From NCBI RefSeq assembly GCF_004027225.2, contig NC_044289.2:5445761-5509760 (forward strand): a DNA stretch of 64,000 nt, given 5' to 3'. Made by a program: the position numbers and the translations under genes. The notes below the pieces were generated by a model. It searched no databases. It saw nothing but the letters and a program-made list of their open reading frames with translations, and had not been told where the DNA came from. Below, one piece after another: positions 1-13,500 of this stretch. Each line of letters starts with the position of its first letter. The stretch's first letter is position 1. The DNA is from Strigops habroptila (lineage: Eukaryota > Chordata > Aves > Psittaciformes > Psittacidae).

Positions 1-29
1 TCCTATTGAGTTTGTGTCCACCAGGACCC

Positions 30-662
30 GCAGGTCTCTTCCCTCAGCGCTGGGCGGGAAGAGCAGGCACAAGGCTCGGCCCCGCTCCCGCCCGGGGTCA
101 GGAACCGCGTTCGGGGGCCACCAGCGGGGCCCAGCTCGCAGCGGGCAGCCTGCAGCAGCTCCCAATGGGTGAAGTGCGCGGAAGCACCGCCAGACGCGGC
201 ACCGCCTCAGCAAAGCGCCGCCTCCTCCGCGGCAGAGGGGCAAGACTGTGCCGGGTGCAGAGAGAAGAGAAACCACTGCGAGAGGCGGCCTCACGGCAAG
301 GAAACCCCACCTCCCGCCCCGCACCTCCGACGGCGATTGGTCGGCACGCCGCCCTCGCGGGCAGGGATTGGCTGTAGGTTACCGGCGCTGGGAGTGATTG
401 GCCAGCGGGAAGTGGCGCTTCTTTTTGCTTCGGCGGTGAGGGGAGGGCGCCATGCTGTGTGGGGCCTCGCTGCTGAGGCGGCGGGGGCATTGCCGGGCGC
501 GTTCCGCTCAGTAGCGAAGCTCTGGGACGGGGGGGATGCCAGCGACTGCGTGTGGATCGAGGGTGGAGGTTTCACGCCTTCGTAGAGGAGGAGGCGCCTG
601 GAAGGGGTTCATAATTTCTTCTCTGTCTTGTCTGACTAGGCAGGAAGCGAGAGCCCTGTGAG
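30..662. promoter_or_regulatory. CpG-rich promoter region with three inverted CCAAT boxes
   Basis: CpG is dense from about 50 to 600 and drops sharply after that. ATTGG (inverted CCAAT, the NF-Y site) occurs at 336-340, 367-371 and 397-401, at a 30-31 bp spacing. A GC box (CCCGCCCC) sits near 314. GCGGGAA, an E2F-type core, occurs at 54-60 and 405-411. There is no TATA box. A possible donor GAG|GTGATA follows 662 and could end a non-coding first exon. It probably drives SYCP2. In mammals FAM217B lies head-to-head with SYCP2, so a bidirectional role is possible, but I see no FAM217B coding sequence here. Confidence 0.6.
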
Positions 663-1525
663 GTGATAGCAAAGGCTTCAATATAGGTTGTTGTGTGCTT
701 GTATTGAAAAAATAAAACGCACTGTAGTTGTTATTTCTGTATTACTTAGGTGTACAGAAATGACTAACTTATGTTCCTACTTGCTTGTTCTATAGAAGTA
801 ATTTTCTATTTTTAGTCATTTCCCTTTGCTTTGCTTTGTCTAGTGCTATGTAATTTCTGGGATGGAGAGACCAAAACTGCACATGGTAGATTGGTCAATG
901 TAGATTAATTTGTACAAAGTATCAAAAAGTTTGGTTTTTTCTTTTTTTTTTTTTTTTTACATGTTAACTCTCAAAAACAGATAATTTGATGACTCTTCAG
1001 TATTAAGACAGAGTTTTCAGTAAACCAGTTTTGAGATCTCACATTTGCTGTTAATAGTCATCTTGGAGCCCATCACTGTATCTGTAATTAAGAAGACTTT
1101 CTTCTCTGCGTGCATTTATCACATTTTTCTTAAATGTAACGAGGCCCTTCTGGAGTTCTGCTGCTGACCTGCCTATTTTGAACAATGTGGTGTTGGCCAT
1201 CTTCATGTTCTGTTCTTGCTGAGAAATATTGAGAGTCCACTGCAGGACCCTCAGTTCCTACATTGCCACAGCTGATCGTTCCTTCCTGTCTGAGTTCAAG
1301 CAATTGTCTATGCATGTAAGGATGTTTCCTTAAAGCCCCAGTTACTTTAATTTCCTAAAGTAATAATAGTATTTATACTAGTGACAAGTGTTGGCATTTG
1401 TAACGTGTTTTGACTGGTAAGTGACATGTTTCCAGAACCTGTTATGAAGCCTGTGTCAGTGAGTTGTGTTTTGGTCAAGTGATGATTGTTCCCTTCTGAT
1501 GCACCTGAGAGGATGTATTGCAAGA
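663..1525 (+). other. Presumed 5' UTR intron and upstream region of SYCP2
   Basis: This is AT-rich sequence between the CpG-rich block and the first coding exon, with a T-tract at about 939-958. I recognise no coding exon in it. The 5' edge of the exon holding the start codon cannot be fixed: AG dinucleotides ending at 1510 and 1524 are both possible acceptors. Confidence 0.45.
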
Positions 1526-1549
1526 ATGGCAGCCAGGAATGAGATGCAG
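1526..1549 (+). CDS. SYCP2: SYCP2 coding exon 1 (start codon)
   Basis: Encodes MAARNEMQ and ends CAG|GTATGT in phase 0. The ATG has A at -3 and G at +4, a strong initiation context. The position of Q relative to the following EK-I-D residues matches the mammalian N-terminus (MPIRPDLQ), which is why this start was chosen. The exon also includes 5' UTR upstream. Confidence 0.72.
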
Positions 1550-4500
1550 GTATGTGCTTATGGACCAGAATGAGAGTATTGATTGTTTTAATTACTAGCT
1601 TAATGCACTCCTGGTGTTTAATTACATGTAAAATTTGCACTCTGGCAAAGAATGTAGTAGGAAGACATTTTCCTTTGACACAGGTTACTGCTAAGTAGCT
1701 GGGTAGAAAGCAAGAGGAGCTGGAAGTTGTTATTGATTAAAATAAACTGTATTTATTTGTTGCACATGAATCATTTGGGATGATACTCAAGATCAGAATG
1801 TTGAAATCAGGTTATAATCGATGGAGAAAGAATAGAGTGGCAAAATAGTTGAGGAAGGTAGTAATCCTCCAATATGTTAATATCTTTTAAAGTTCCTAGT
1901 AGATAATGTAGAAATACAAAATGCTAAATGTACTAAGGAAGGGGTATTAACACGGTGAGCACTTGCATAAGCATTTATTTGTAACACAAGGGAAGAAAAA
2001 CTAGTTAAGGAAAACTAGCAAAAAATTAAAAATCCATGAGTATTTGCATGATTCGTGTATTAGGTGCAGTGTTCTGAACTTCAGGTTTTACATTTCATGA
2101 TGTTGTTCAGAATATTTGCTTAGAATGCAGCAGATGATTGCAGACAACTTATGTTAAATACTGTTAAATCAGTATGGGTGTTAAGCATACAATAATATAG
2201 TTGCTCTGTTTACTTTTATTGTTGACAGTTTGAGAAGTTAATTGATGAAGCTACAAGAAAAAAAGATTTTCAATTATTAGAACAATTTCTCGCAACAGAA
2301 GACTGTGAAAATGCCTCTCACAAATGCAGCAAACAGTTTGTCAACAAATTAGACAAGCTGCTGTGTCGGGTAATGTAACCATTCCATCAGAGTCATCTAT
2401 ACTGTCATTGGAATAGTCTGAAAAAGATTGTTTCTTTTGGTTTATACCAGCAGTTGATTTGAAAAACTGAAATAAAATTTAAGAATTAAATCTCTACTTC
2501 AAGCTGCAATTCAGGTGGCTTTTGAGAGCAAAAAGGTACCTGGCTAAATAAATACAGGTTCTTCTAGAACTCTACATTAAAGCTTATGTTACAATTTCAA
2601 TTTCAGGAAATTGACAAACAAGAAGTCAGAAGCATTTCCATTTTACTGAATTCTCTTCAGAAATGTGCAGAAAAAATCAGCATAGCAGGAGAAGATGGGT
2701 TCCCAGCAATGATAAAATATGGTCTTATTGGAAGGATAAGTAAAACCATAACACATACATGAACTTCCAAAAATAACTATTAATAGAGCATGCATAAGTA
2801 ATGCTTCAGTGCTCAATAGCTTGGTACTCAATTTGGTCCTTGATTGTTTTTGAATTAAGAATTTCCCATAACTTTGGAACAAACATGATTCAGATTTAAA
2901 TGTTCTTTAACAAGTGGCTCCTTATAAAGTGACACCACTCTGCTGCAGAGAAGGTTTTGCAAATCATACAACAGATAGGTAATTTACAGCAATTTTAAGA
3001 AGATGGTATCTTTTTCCATTGCTGGTGCAATTTAATTTATTTTTTCTTTGTTAACACTCACAACAGCAATGTTGTACCTGTTCTTTCAACAGATTATAGT
3101 GCTATTCTGATTATTTTGCGTTATTTCAACCTGCATGTTAAATGTGTTAACATCATACATATACTGAAAAATAGACACCACTTCCTTATTGCTTTCACTA
3201 GGGAATTCACTGCAGCAAATTGATGGCAATTTCAGCTGAGTGTTACTCAATTGCCTTCTCAACTGCCTTAATTAAAACTAAAAAAGAGTGGTGGTAATTT
3301 CGTGCTTATATTCACACCTGCAAACACACTTTCTCATCCACCTACTGCCAGTTTTTCAGCTCCTTATCTGTGACGGCAGACGTAAAAGTAGATGTCTGGG
3401 TTTTGCGTTAGAAAGTCAGCTACTGAAATCAGTTTGAAATCACCTACGTTTGTTTATTGTGAGTGAAAAAAGTTCAGTTTGGGGCCAAAGTACACTCAGC
3501 AGAGTAACTAATTTTACTCAACTATAATAAGACCTGTTGTCCTTTTTCGTGCTATTAAAATAGATTTATTTTCCCTTTACATGGTGAATTGGTTTGAAAA
3601 GATAAAAGAAATTTTGATCTTCAGAGGAAATGAAAAGAGTGAAATGATTATAAGCCTGGCTGAAGATTTCTTCGATGTGTTGCTGGTAAAAAGAGATTGA
3701 TAGTAAAATACCTTGTGTGTAGTTGTCAAAGTAATTATTACTAGTTTAGCAACAAGACTTTCCAATGTGTTTCTATTTAATATCCTTCTGAAGTTAATAG
3801 TTTGCCTGTATTTTTTCTCCTTTTCCTATCATGATTAGCATCATGAAATAAAGAAAAACAACAATGGGAGTGTTCAGTGAGCAAAAAAATTTCATCCTGG
3901 TCCAATTTTGATTACATAAATTATTGGTATGCTAATCCCAGGAGTCCAGGTTTATAAGGTTTGTCAGTTGGCTTCAGTTCATAACATTTTTGTCACTAGG
4001 GAAATAATTTTCATAAATTTAACTGAAATATTTTGGGAAGCCACACTTGGGATTAAAAGAATTCTCCTACGTCCTTCATTAAGGATGAAGTAATTTTAAA
4101 ATCTTAAATGCTTTTCGATTACTTGCTTGTAGGTATGTTACCTGACTTGCATGCTGTAATATTTACAGTATCAAAATGTGTTTTGTTTTTTTTTTTTAAT
4201 TACAGGCTCTATGGGACAGCAGACCTGAAGGTGAGCTTTACAAAAAGTGTAGACTAAATATGCTAAAGTGTTCTGAAAAAGCATCGCAAAGTTATCGGTG
4301 TTAAAATCACACAGTACTTGTGGAACCATCTTGAGGCAAGGTAGTTCTGAGAAGAACATGTGTAATGAGGATGGTGCAAAGTTTCTTGGTCTGATGTAAA
4401 TACCCCACCAGATCTATTTGCTTCAGTTCATAAACTGTAACAGAATGGGCTTATCCTCAAGAGGGCTGTTCTGCACACAGAGGACTAAATTTCTTATTCA

Positions 4501-7500
4501 TGTGAGAAAAAGCCTTAATGTCATCTGTAACTTTGTTTAATTTGAGGTTTCTCTACTGTCAGATTTCCTTGTAACTTGTCAATGTCAGTAATGAAAAAGC
4601 AGGATAGTCTAGTCTTCTCAGAGATGGCAACTGAATTGAGTTTTTCCTAAAAAGAGTGGCACTGTTCCAGAGCTCACCGTGTGCAGGTGATGCCCAACAC
4701 CAGTTTGATGTCCTGGCACCTCGGGTGTGGGAGCAGCGACTGGATGTTTGCACTCTGTGAGCCGTGCTCCAGGAGTTCTGAGAGTGGTGCACAGAGAGGC
4801 AGAACACAGATGGATTTTTAGGTGTGTTTAATTTTACACAGCTTAGTATGAAGTACATTTTTTCCTATAAACACCCTGGAATGTGAAGTGTAACTACACA
4901 GCTTGTCCCCTCACCAATGTAACACGCATAGCTATAGGAAAAAGGCAGGCACTGTTCTGTTTCTAAGCTGTCACAGCTCAGCACAGCACGGTAGTCCTCC
5001 TTTATTGACTTTGTTAGCATGAGTATCACACTGCTCTTACCTTTTAGTATAGCACTAGGTGGAAGGTCACTACAGACCATTTTGATGTCTCAATAGGAAT
5101 GAAAGATTCATTTCCTTGTCCCTGGGAAGATAAATTCCTGGGTCAGAATTTGATCTTGGAGACCTAAGTTACAGCATTGATCTGAATATATTTAAAAAAT
5201 TAGGATCTCATGCCCAGGGGACTTATGCAGTGATGCACAGGAGTAGAAACACCATAAAGAGCCATGTTTACAATAGATTGAAGTAACCATTCTGTCTTGC
5301 ATTTAACCAAGAAGTTTAAGATGTTTATTTTTAAATATCAGTAATGCTGTATGGAAAAGAAGGCATGCTACATTTCTGAATGAAAATGAATCTTCTCCCA
5401 TATGCAGATGAGGGCGCACCCTAATACACTGTCAATAACTCTTTATTTTTTTCCTGTTCATGAGGTAAACTGGAAATACTGGAAAACTTTGTTCTGAGAA
5501 CGTGCACCCTCATCACTGACGTAAGAATTAATATCTACGTCCAGCAAGAGGTAAACATTCTTATTTACAAGCAATAGTTTCCTGGTTAGTGTTTTAACAG
5601 ACTTTGTGAAGGTGGTTATTCAACTGCACAGATGCTGCACAAAAAAGATAATATTGTAGTGTTGTGGTATCGGAAGGATGATTTAATGTTTCTCTAGGAA
5701 TATTTGTTGGTTTCTACATACTGGGTGGTTGGTTGGTTTGTTTTTGAGATTACTGACCTACAATTTTTGTCTTGGACAGTAAATTGCACAAGAGTGGTAT
5801 TAAGGTTCGGGTGAGAAAGCTGTATAAAAGCATAGGAAATAATATGCTCTGTTAGAACTGCTATAAAAAGGATTAAGATTGTTGGTTGTAAATTCTCTTG
5901 ATGCTTGCAGGAAATTTGTATCTCTTCCAGCATACTGCAGATTTCTCCTGTTTATTTTGGTAATCTCAGGTTGTCAGGTCCTTTTTTTTTCCTCTCGAAA
6001 GCAAGGGAAAGTTACAAAAAAAAAACCATCTTCAGCAAAGCCTACATCCTCAAAGGAAGGGTTTTTAATGCAAATTTCAGGAACACTTTAGCTCAGCAAC
6101 CAACTGAACTCTATCTTTGAAAGTTGGGGGGGTGTGTTCTATATTTAAACCTACAAATAAGAACTATAACCCTTTAACAACTGATGTTCACATTAAAGGT
6201 AATGTAATTTATTGAAATTGAGGTAGTTAAGGTCAGCTAGACCTCATTGTCTTTTCTTGTTTTGCAATTATTTAAGCATGCTGTTTTCTTCAGTGGTATG
6301 AAGTATATTAGAAGAGCTGGAAATAAGAATAACTTTAAGTTTAACAACTTACATTAAATCTTGCTCCCTTTTTTCCCACTTTTTTAGGTAGTAAGAAAAC
6401 TTAACTTAATGCTCGACAACATGCCTCGAGATGCCAGGAAAAAGATATTTTCTACAAAGGAAATGTTGTGTGTCATGTAAATAATCTTCAGTATAATTTT
6501 TTATATCATTACGGTATTTGCATAGCTGGGAAGGCAATTTTTGCTAAGGCTGTTTATAACATGTGCAGATCACAGAATCCTAGAATGGTTTGGGTTGGAA
6601 AGGACCTTAAGATCATCCAGTTCTAACCCCCTGCCATGGGCAGAGACACCTCACACTTGACCGTGTTGCCCAAGGCTCTGTCCAGCCTGGCCCTGAACAC
6701 TGCCAGGGATGGAGCATTTACCATTTCTTTGCGCAACCTCTTCCAGTGCCTCACGACCCTCACAGTCCGTGTTTAACTCGCTTTGCATTTGCTATTGTAC
6801 TGCCAGCGTAGTGGCTGTGGGCAGATATTCTCATGGATTATTCTCCATTACAAGCCTTAATTTACGTCTTTCCTGATCTGGGTTAGGCTTTTTCTCATCC
6901 CAGTTGTCTTAAAATAATGAAATACTTATTTTTAAGAAGGTGTGTAAAGCACATGAATCAGTCATTGGAAGGACAAGCTGTTCACCTTAGGATTTTTTTT
7001 TTTTTTTTAATAGCATTTCAAAAAATAAGTAGAATAAAAATTAAATATGTATGAGGTGATTCACTTCCCCCAGTGGTAGTTTCAGGTGCACAGCCTTAGC
7101 AGAACACACTGACCCCTTTGAAGTCTAATGGTTTAGTAGAATCAGGCGTTTGTCTCCTACATTAAAGCTTGCAATTAAATAAAACTTTTCTTCTGTACTT
7201 TGTGTTGCTGTCATATTTTGATGAAACATTACTTTGTTTGGCAGGAGTGACATGGGGAAGAGAATTTTGGATGCTGGAGGTGAGCGTGAAACTTAATAAA
7301 CAATTTAATATTGAGCTTCTTAAAAATTATATACAGACCCATTAAAAATCCAGAGAAGGCATTTAAAAGCTGCAGAATGTTGCAATTAGTCCTCTGAAAA
7401 ATATGAATACTGCATGAAAACAATCTGCAAGCTGGAATGTTTCAGATGCATGCAGTGCATGGCTCTTTGATGTTTTCAGTCCTTCTCTAAAATGTAAGTT

Positions 7501-10500
7501 TCAAAATAGCAAAAGATGGTAAGGAAGTTAGTCTTCTCAGATAGTGACTTGCAAGCCATTTTTAGTAGTACTGAACTACTTCTCTCAGGAATCACTTTGG
7601 TATCCAACAGTTTCCCAAATCAGACAGGTGAAAGCTGAAAACCTCTCGTCTTGCTTGCCTAGTGTTCCTCTGACATTCCTTGAACGCTTGCTTGAAATTT
7701 CATTGTGAAACATAAGTTGGTTAGTCATTCTCATTCCCTTAATTCTTTATCTATATATCCTTTATGGGTTATGTGTTTGGATCTAATGTGATAGGTAACA
7801 TTAAATGTTCAGCACTGCTTATACTAGTTTCCTAGTATAATCGTGATATAGTATATAATATACTGTTCTGTAGTATAATCAAAACATAATAATGCTTTTT
7901 TCATATCAGTAGTATCTTTAAAACTACTATTCCTGTAAAATGCATTGTGTTGTAGACTATGACCTGCAGGTAGCCATTACAGAAGCTTTATGCAGAATGA
8001 TATCAGAGAAACAAAGAGGAGAACTGGCATGCCAGTGGTTTTCCATGGAGTTTGCGTCCAGTGCATTTAAAGGAATTAAAGATTCTGAGTTTGAAACAGT
8101 AAGTCATATAAAAAATATTTCCAGGGAGGTAAACTTCCGTTTTTTGGTTCTTTAAGAAATTTTTGTGTTTTAATAGGATTGCAGAAAATTTCTTAACCAG
8201 GTGAATGGCATGCTGGGAGACAAAAGAAGGTAAAATGGAATTTTTTAAAGCTAAGACATTTTCTTTGTTCTTTTTAATGGCCATTCATTGGGAGTAACCT
8301 TTTTAACACATTATGTTTGTCTTAGATAACAGCTTGAAGAAACTGTTCACTACATAAAGAACATTCGTTTGAAAAGATTCTTAAACAATAGAATCTGTTG
8401 GTATATGTTACTTTATTGATTTAGGAGGTAACGATCGAGGAGAATATCTGCTAGAGAAATAGGATGTGAAAAGGAAAGAAAATATGAGCTTTTTCTTATC
8501 TATATGATCACATGCTCTGCGTGTTAATTTTATATGTTATGACAGTAAAGAGATTGAATATCATTCTTAAAATACCAGCATGTAAGGTGGAAGTATGAAT
8601 GTAGTGACTAGAGGTCTGAGACTACTCTTTAATTGTGAGAATGTTTAAAATTTCATGTTATCTCCTTTGGGGAAGAAGTGAAGTCAAGTGACTGCTCTTT
8701 TGGTTGCTTTGATCTTTTATTGTGCTGAAAACGCAATCAGGTTGCTGTGTTCAGATATGCAAAATTTATTTACAGCAGTTTAGGATACTTGACAAAATAC
8801 CCTTTTCTTACAGGGTTTTTACATATCCATGTTTATCAGCAGCTCTTGATGAATATGAGGTAAGTTACAGTCGTCTTCATATATCCACAGATTTTCCTTT
8901 GTGCAGCTGAAGAATTTCTTTGCCTTCTAGTTAAGAAAAAATAATGTTTTTTTCCAGCAGTATACAGATGTGCATGTATTTAAAGCTTGTCACACTGTAA
9001 CACAAAGCCTGTTAGCTGGTGTAAGTCATTGCTCTCAGCTCTTACTCCTTGTTTTGTTTTGGTTTAGCTACAGATACCGTTGGATGAAAATCTTGAAGAA
9101 TTCTGGATTGATTTCAATGTTGGTAGCAGAAGTATATCTTTCTATGTGGCAGCAGATGATGCAGTAAGCTAATTTTTGTCCCTCATACTAGATTGGTCTG
9201 AGACAGTAGATGCATGTTCTTTAAGGGTATCAAATTTATTTCCCCATATCAACATGTCAGAGCTATGTGTGCACTCGGTGTGGAGGGGGGGGAAATCTAG
9301 ACTTTGTGTACCTATTTAGATCAAACAATTTCCAAGTAATGACTTCCAAATACTCTTTGCAAACAGTTTAATATATGCATACATGAACAAGAAGCCATTT
9401 CACAAAATTGCAGTTGTTTTTGTAGATGAGACTCAACTGTTTAATGTCTTTACCAAAGCTCTTCTGAAATGCTGTTCGCTCTTATAAATGAAGCAAGTGC
9501 TTATTGTGCTCATTGTCAGTCCTTGTAATAGAGGATTAAAAAAGTTGAAAGTTTGTTCTCTCTGAATAACTTCGTGAACATTGCACTTTGAATTGTAATA
9601 TAATGCTTTTCTATCTTTTAAAATACATATTTTTCTTACAAGGATCACCATTGGGAAACAGTCATTATACCAGAAGAAGAGGTAGACCAGTACAGCCTTG
9701 AAGGTATTGGCACTCAAAAACATGACCTTTTATTACACAATAACTTGGATTAATCCTGAAGTACTGACTCAATCCTCAGCAAAGCAAAATTCCAACTTAA
9801 AATATTATAGGCATTGTTTTTATCAGGAATAAAATTACATTTTAGACATGCAGGTGTGATTTTATTCAAATAGTGTCTTATTGTTATGTCAGTACAAAAT
9901 AAGACAATGCATAAGACAATGACATTTAATAATGTTCCTTTTAAACTAGTTAGAATAGTTTTGTAAATTCTCCAATTTGTCTGAAGCTATAGTGAATCAC
10001 TTTCAAAGAAAATTCTAAAAGATGCTATCTATAGAGAATAAGGATAAGGAAAATTCTACAGGATAATATAGAGAATTGCTTAAAGATGGAATCTTGAATT
10101 GTTTCAATAAAAATAAATTGTATGTGGGAGTGAATTAAATAAAATACACATTTTTAATAGCTCAGCTGAAGAATACAAGTAAGTTTCATGTATTTACAAA
10201 CATTAAATGAGATGTTACTAAACTATAATGAAACTACTTTTCAAATTTTGCTTTTTTCCAGAAAAAGATTCAAAGAAATTATTAACAATATCTCTGAAAA
10301 GCCCAATGCATGTGGGGAATCAAGAAGGAGAGAAATTCTTCTTATATTTTGATTCCATCTTGGAAATCAAAGATGTAACTAGAAAGATTTATGGATTTAA
10401 TAAATGTAAGGTAAGATTTAAACACCTTTTGAATAATTGACTGATTCAAAATAAATGTCTCATTGCCATATAAATGTTGTTATAGCTGTGATTATTGCTG

Positions 10501-13500
10501 TCTGTCTGTACCAACAGTTTCTGATTAGCGTTGTCAATGCAGAACACCATTTCTCCCATCATATGTTAAGCCTTGGTAAAGATGCCTAATAAGGACACAA
10601 GAAAACGGCCTCACGTTTTACCAGGGGAGGTTTAAATTGGATATTAGGAAAAATTTCTTGCCTAAGAGGGTTGTCAAGCACTGGAACAGGCTGCCCAGGG
10701 AAGTGGTAGAGTCACTGTCCCTGGAGGTACTTAAAAGATGTGTAGCTGTGGTGCTTGGGGACATGGTTTAGTGGTGGATTTGGCAGTGCTGGGTGAACAG
10801 CTGGACTTGAGTCAAATTTTGCATATGTAATTTTCCACAAAAATCCAAGAACTGGATGCTTAAAATATGGAAGTCTCTCAGAAATGATTCCTTAGCTATC
10901 CCACTTTTACAGTGCACTTACCACTCTTGTTAATTTACTCCTTTAGTAAATTTTTAGCAAGCCATAGCTTACTCTTTATTGCGTATAACAAACTGCTTTG
11001 CTCTGAATTCTTAGAAGCTCATGAGGAATGGAAGTGCTTTGAGCTTGTAGAATCTATTTTCCCCTATAACCTGGTTGCAGACACGTATCATCTCTGACTT
11101 AAATATTTTCTTTCCATTTCTGGTTTTAAAAAGAAAAATGAGCAAAGTGTGTATTTTTCATAGATGGTTACTCACTTTGTAGGATTTTAGTAAGAAGCAG
11201 TCTGCATCAGTTGCCAAAACAACTGTACATGTCGTCTTTGATGAAAGCGGATCACAGGTATTTCACTTCAGTATGCTGAGATTCTTGTTTTCATGAAGTT
11301 TATATTTTGTCTGATTATTAACTAATTTATGATCATTCATCATAAAAACAGGGACTTACAAAATGCCAGTAAAGATAACTCAAAAACCAGTTAAGTGATT
11401 TCTAGTAAGCATATATTGTATATCTGAGGAGATAATAATGTTAATATCCAAATCTTAGACTACATCAGGCAAATATACACAGGTGCATTTCTTTTATGTG
11501 AGTTGTGATTTGGTAACTCATCATTGTTAGCAAAAATAATAGTTAGGTTGGATGTATTTAAAACTAGAAGTATGTAAGCTCTGAAGTTTATCAAAATCTA
11601 GAGTAAGGAATGTGATGCTTAGGGTAAAGAAGTTACCCAGTGTGTGTTGGTATAAATATAAAATATCAAACATGCTAAAAACAAAACATTGTATAAAAAT
11701 TTAAATAATGCAAAATATTATATAGGTTCTGGTACCAGAAAGTCAGTTGTCACCAGAAAAATCTGAAGAGGAGGGCAAACTCAGTAAGTACAAAACCCAA
11801 CAACCTCCTGGATCTTTGAGGACTCTGAATAAAAATAACAGCCAAGAAAACTGCAGAGGTGGTTCCTCCAAGGTAAGTAGGGTTATCAAAACAGAGGGCA
11901 TAAAAAATACAAGTGAATTTAAGTATTTATGCAATAGCTTTGCAGAAACTCCTGGGAATCATCTTGGCTACTTTGATTGTTGACAAGGGCTGGGATTTGT
12001 CCAAACTTCATTGAATTAATTTAGAAAACAACAATCACAATCACTGATCTCAGTTCAAAAACATTCATTTTGAGTATTAAATAATTCAGGTATTTTGGTG
12101 AACTTCCCCTAAAAAGGGAACTACATAAAAATCACATTACATTGATTTGTGCATCAACAGCAATTGACATTCCAATAATGCAGTGTCAAAAGACTCTTGG
12201 AGGTAGAATTTGTCTTGTCTTTCTTAAATCTGTATATTATGGTCCAGTTTTTCTGTTCCTCAAGGTAACTACGTCTTGTAAAAGGAAAGTGTCTGAAGCA
12301 TCTGTGCTTATTCCTGGAAGATTTTCCACAAGAAGTCCACTGGTATTTGTTAGCACATGTAAGTTTCTGCATACTTTCCGAGTAAAAACATGCTATAAAT
12401 CATCTTTGAAATACAAACATAAACTGTGATCCTTTGCACAGCTGCAAATGAAGAGTAGACCTTATAAATTTCCCTCACAGGTCCTTTAAACTTGAAGTTT
12501 TTAAACTAGGCCACTTGCTACTGGTCCATAGACATGATGCAGGGTAGTAGCTGCACATGCATTCCAAACAGCCAAAGACCACCTATTGTTGTTACTGCTG
12601 CTGTCAGTCAGCTGTTTGTGCTGGAGCAAGCTGAGAAGTCAGCAGTCGATTGGAAAATGTGAAGATGTAAAACTAGGTGGGTTTACATCTCTCTCCTCAC
12701 ATGCTTTTGGTTTAAAGACTCCTCAGCAGTGTTCTTTATAGCAGTGGTGGTGGAAAATCGTCTTTCTCCAATGTGTACATCTATCACTTGCATGTTACTC
12801 TTATCTAAATGCTGCATGTGTTTCTCCAAGGGGCAGTTGATTATGTGGCTAGTGAGCAAGGTGGGATTCCCTGCCAGGTTGAGTTACAGGTCCAGTGCCA
12901 ATGATGCTTATGTCAGAAGTGCTTCTCGCAGAACAGGATAAGGAAGAGACTTCATCACAACTAGGAGTCATTACTTTCCTGCTAATAGTCTTACTGTAAT
13001 GGATATTTAATACTGTCTACAAGGGAGAGATTTATAAAACAAAGACCAGTTAGAGCCTGGAGATGCAACTGGTGGCAGAACAGCACGACTAACAAACTTA
13101 ATTTTCCTGCTTTAACTGTCTCAGGTGCATGAGTATCCTTAGTTCTGTAGAACCATGTATCATGTATAAATTAAGAGTACCAGAGGCTAGAAAAGAAAGT
13201 ATTTTCAGATTGGGATGGAACAAGACTTATGTAACTTTTTTTATTCGGAACTTAACCAGTGTATTCCAGCAAAAATATATTACAGTAAAATCTTTAAATA
13301 GATGACCAACTATTTTTCACCAGAGCCAGCCTGTAAAAGCATTGTCTACCTCCACACATCCCCAGTCTATGGGCTTGTTAACCTCCATGTAACTCAACTG
13401 AAATCACTAGAATTAGAAGAGGTACATGAGGTGATATAAACACTAGCCATTTTTTTAATGCTTTTGGTATAGATGTGATTATGGGCAAAACTCTTCATAT

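Noticed and set aside
1-585. Overlapping ORFs of 94-138 codons on both strands in the CpG-rich block
   Set aside because: GC-rich sequence is poor in stop codons; Ala/Pro/Arg-rich translations on both strands without similarity indicate non-coding promoter.
2736-3580. U12-type (minor spliceosome) classification of the AT-AC intron
   Set aside because: The 5' site is ATAAGT, not ATATCCTT, and no U12 branch-site consensus lies near the 3' end.
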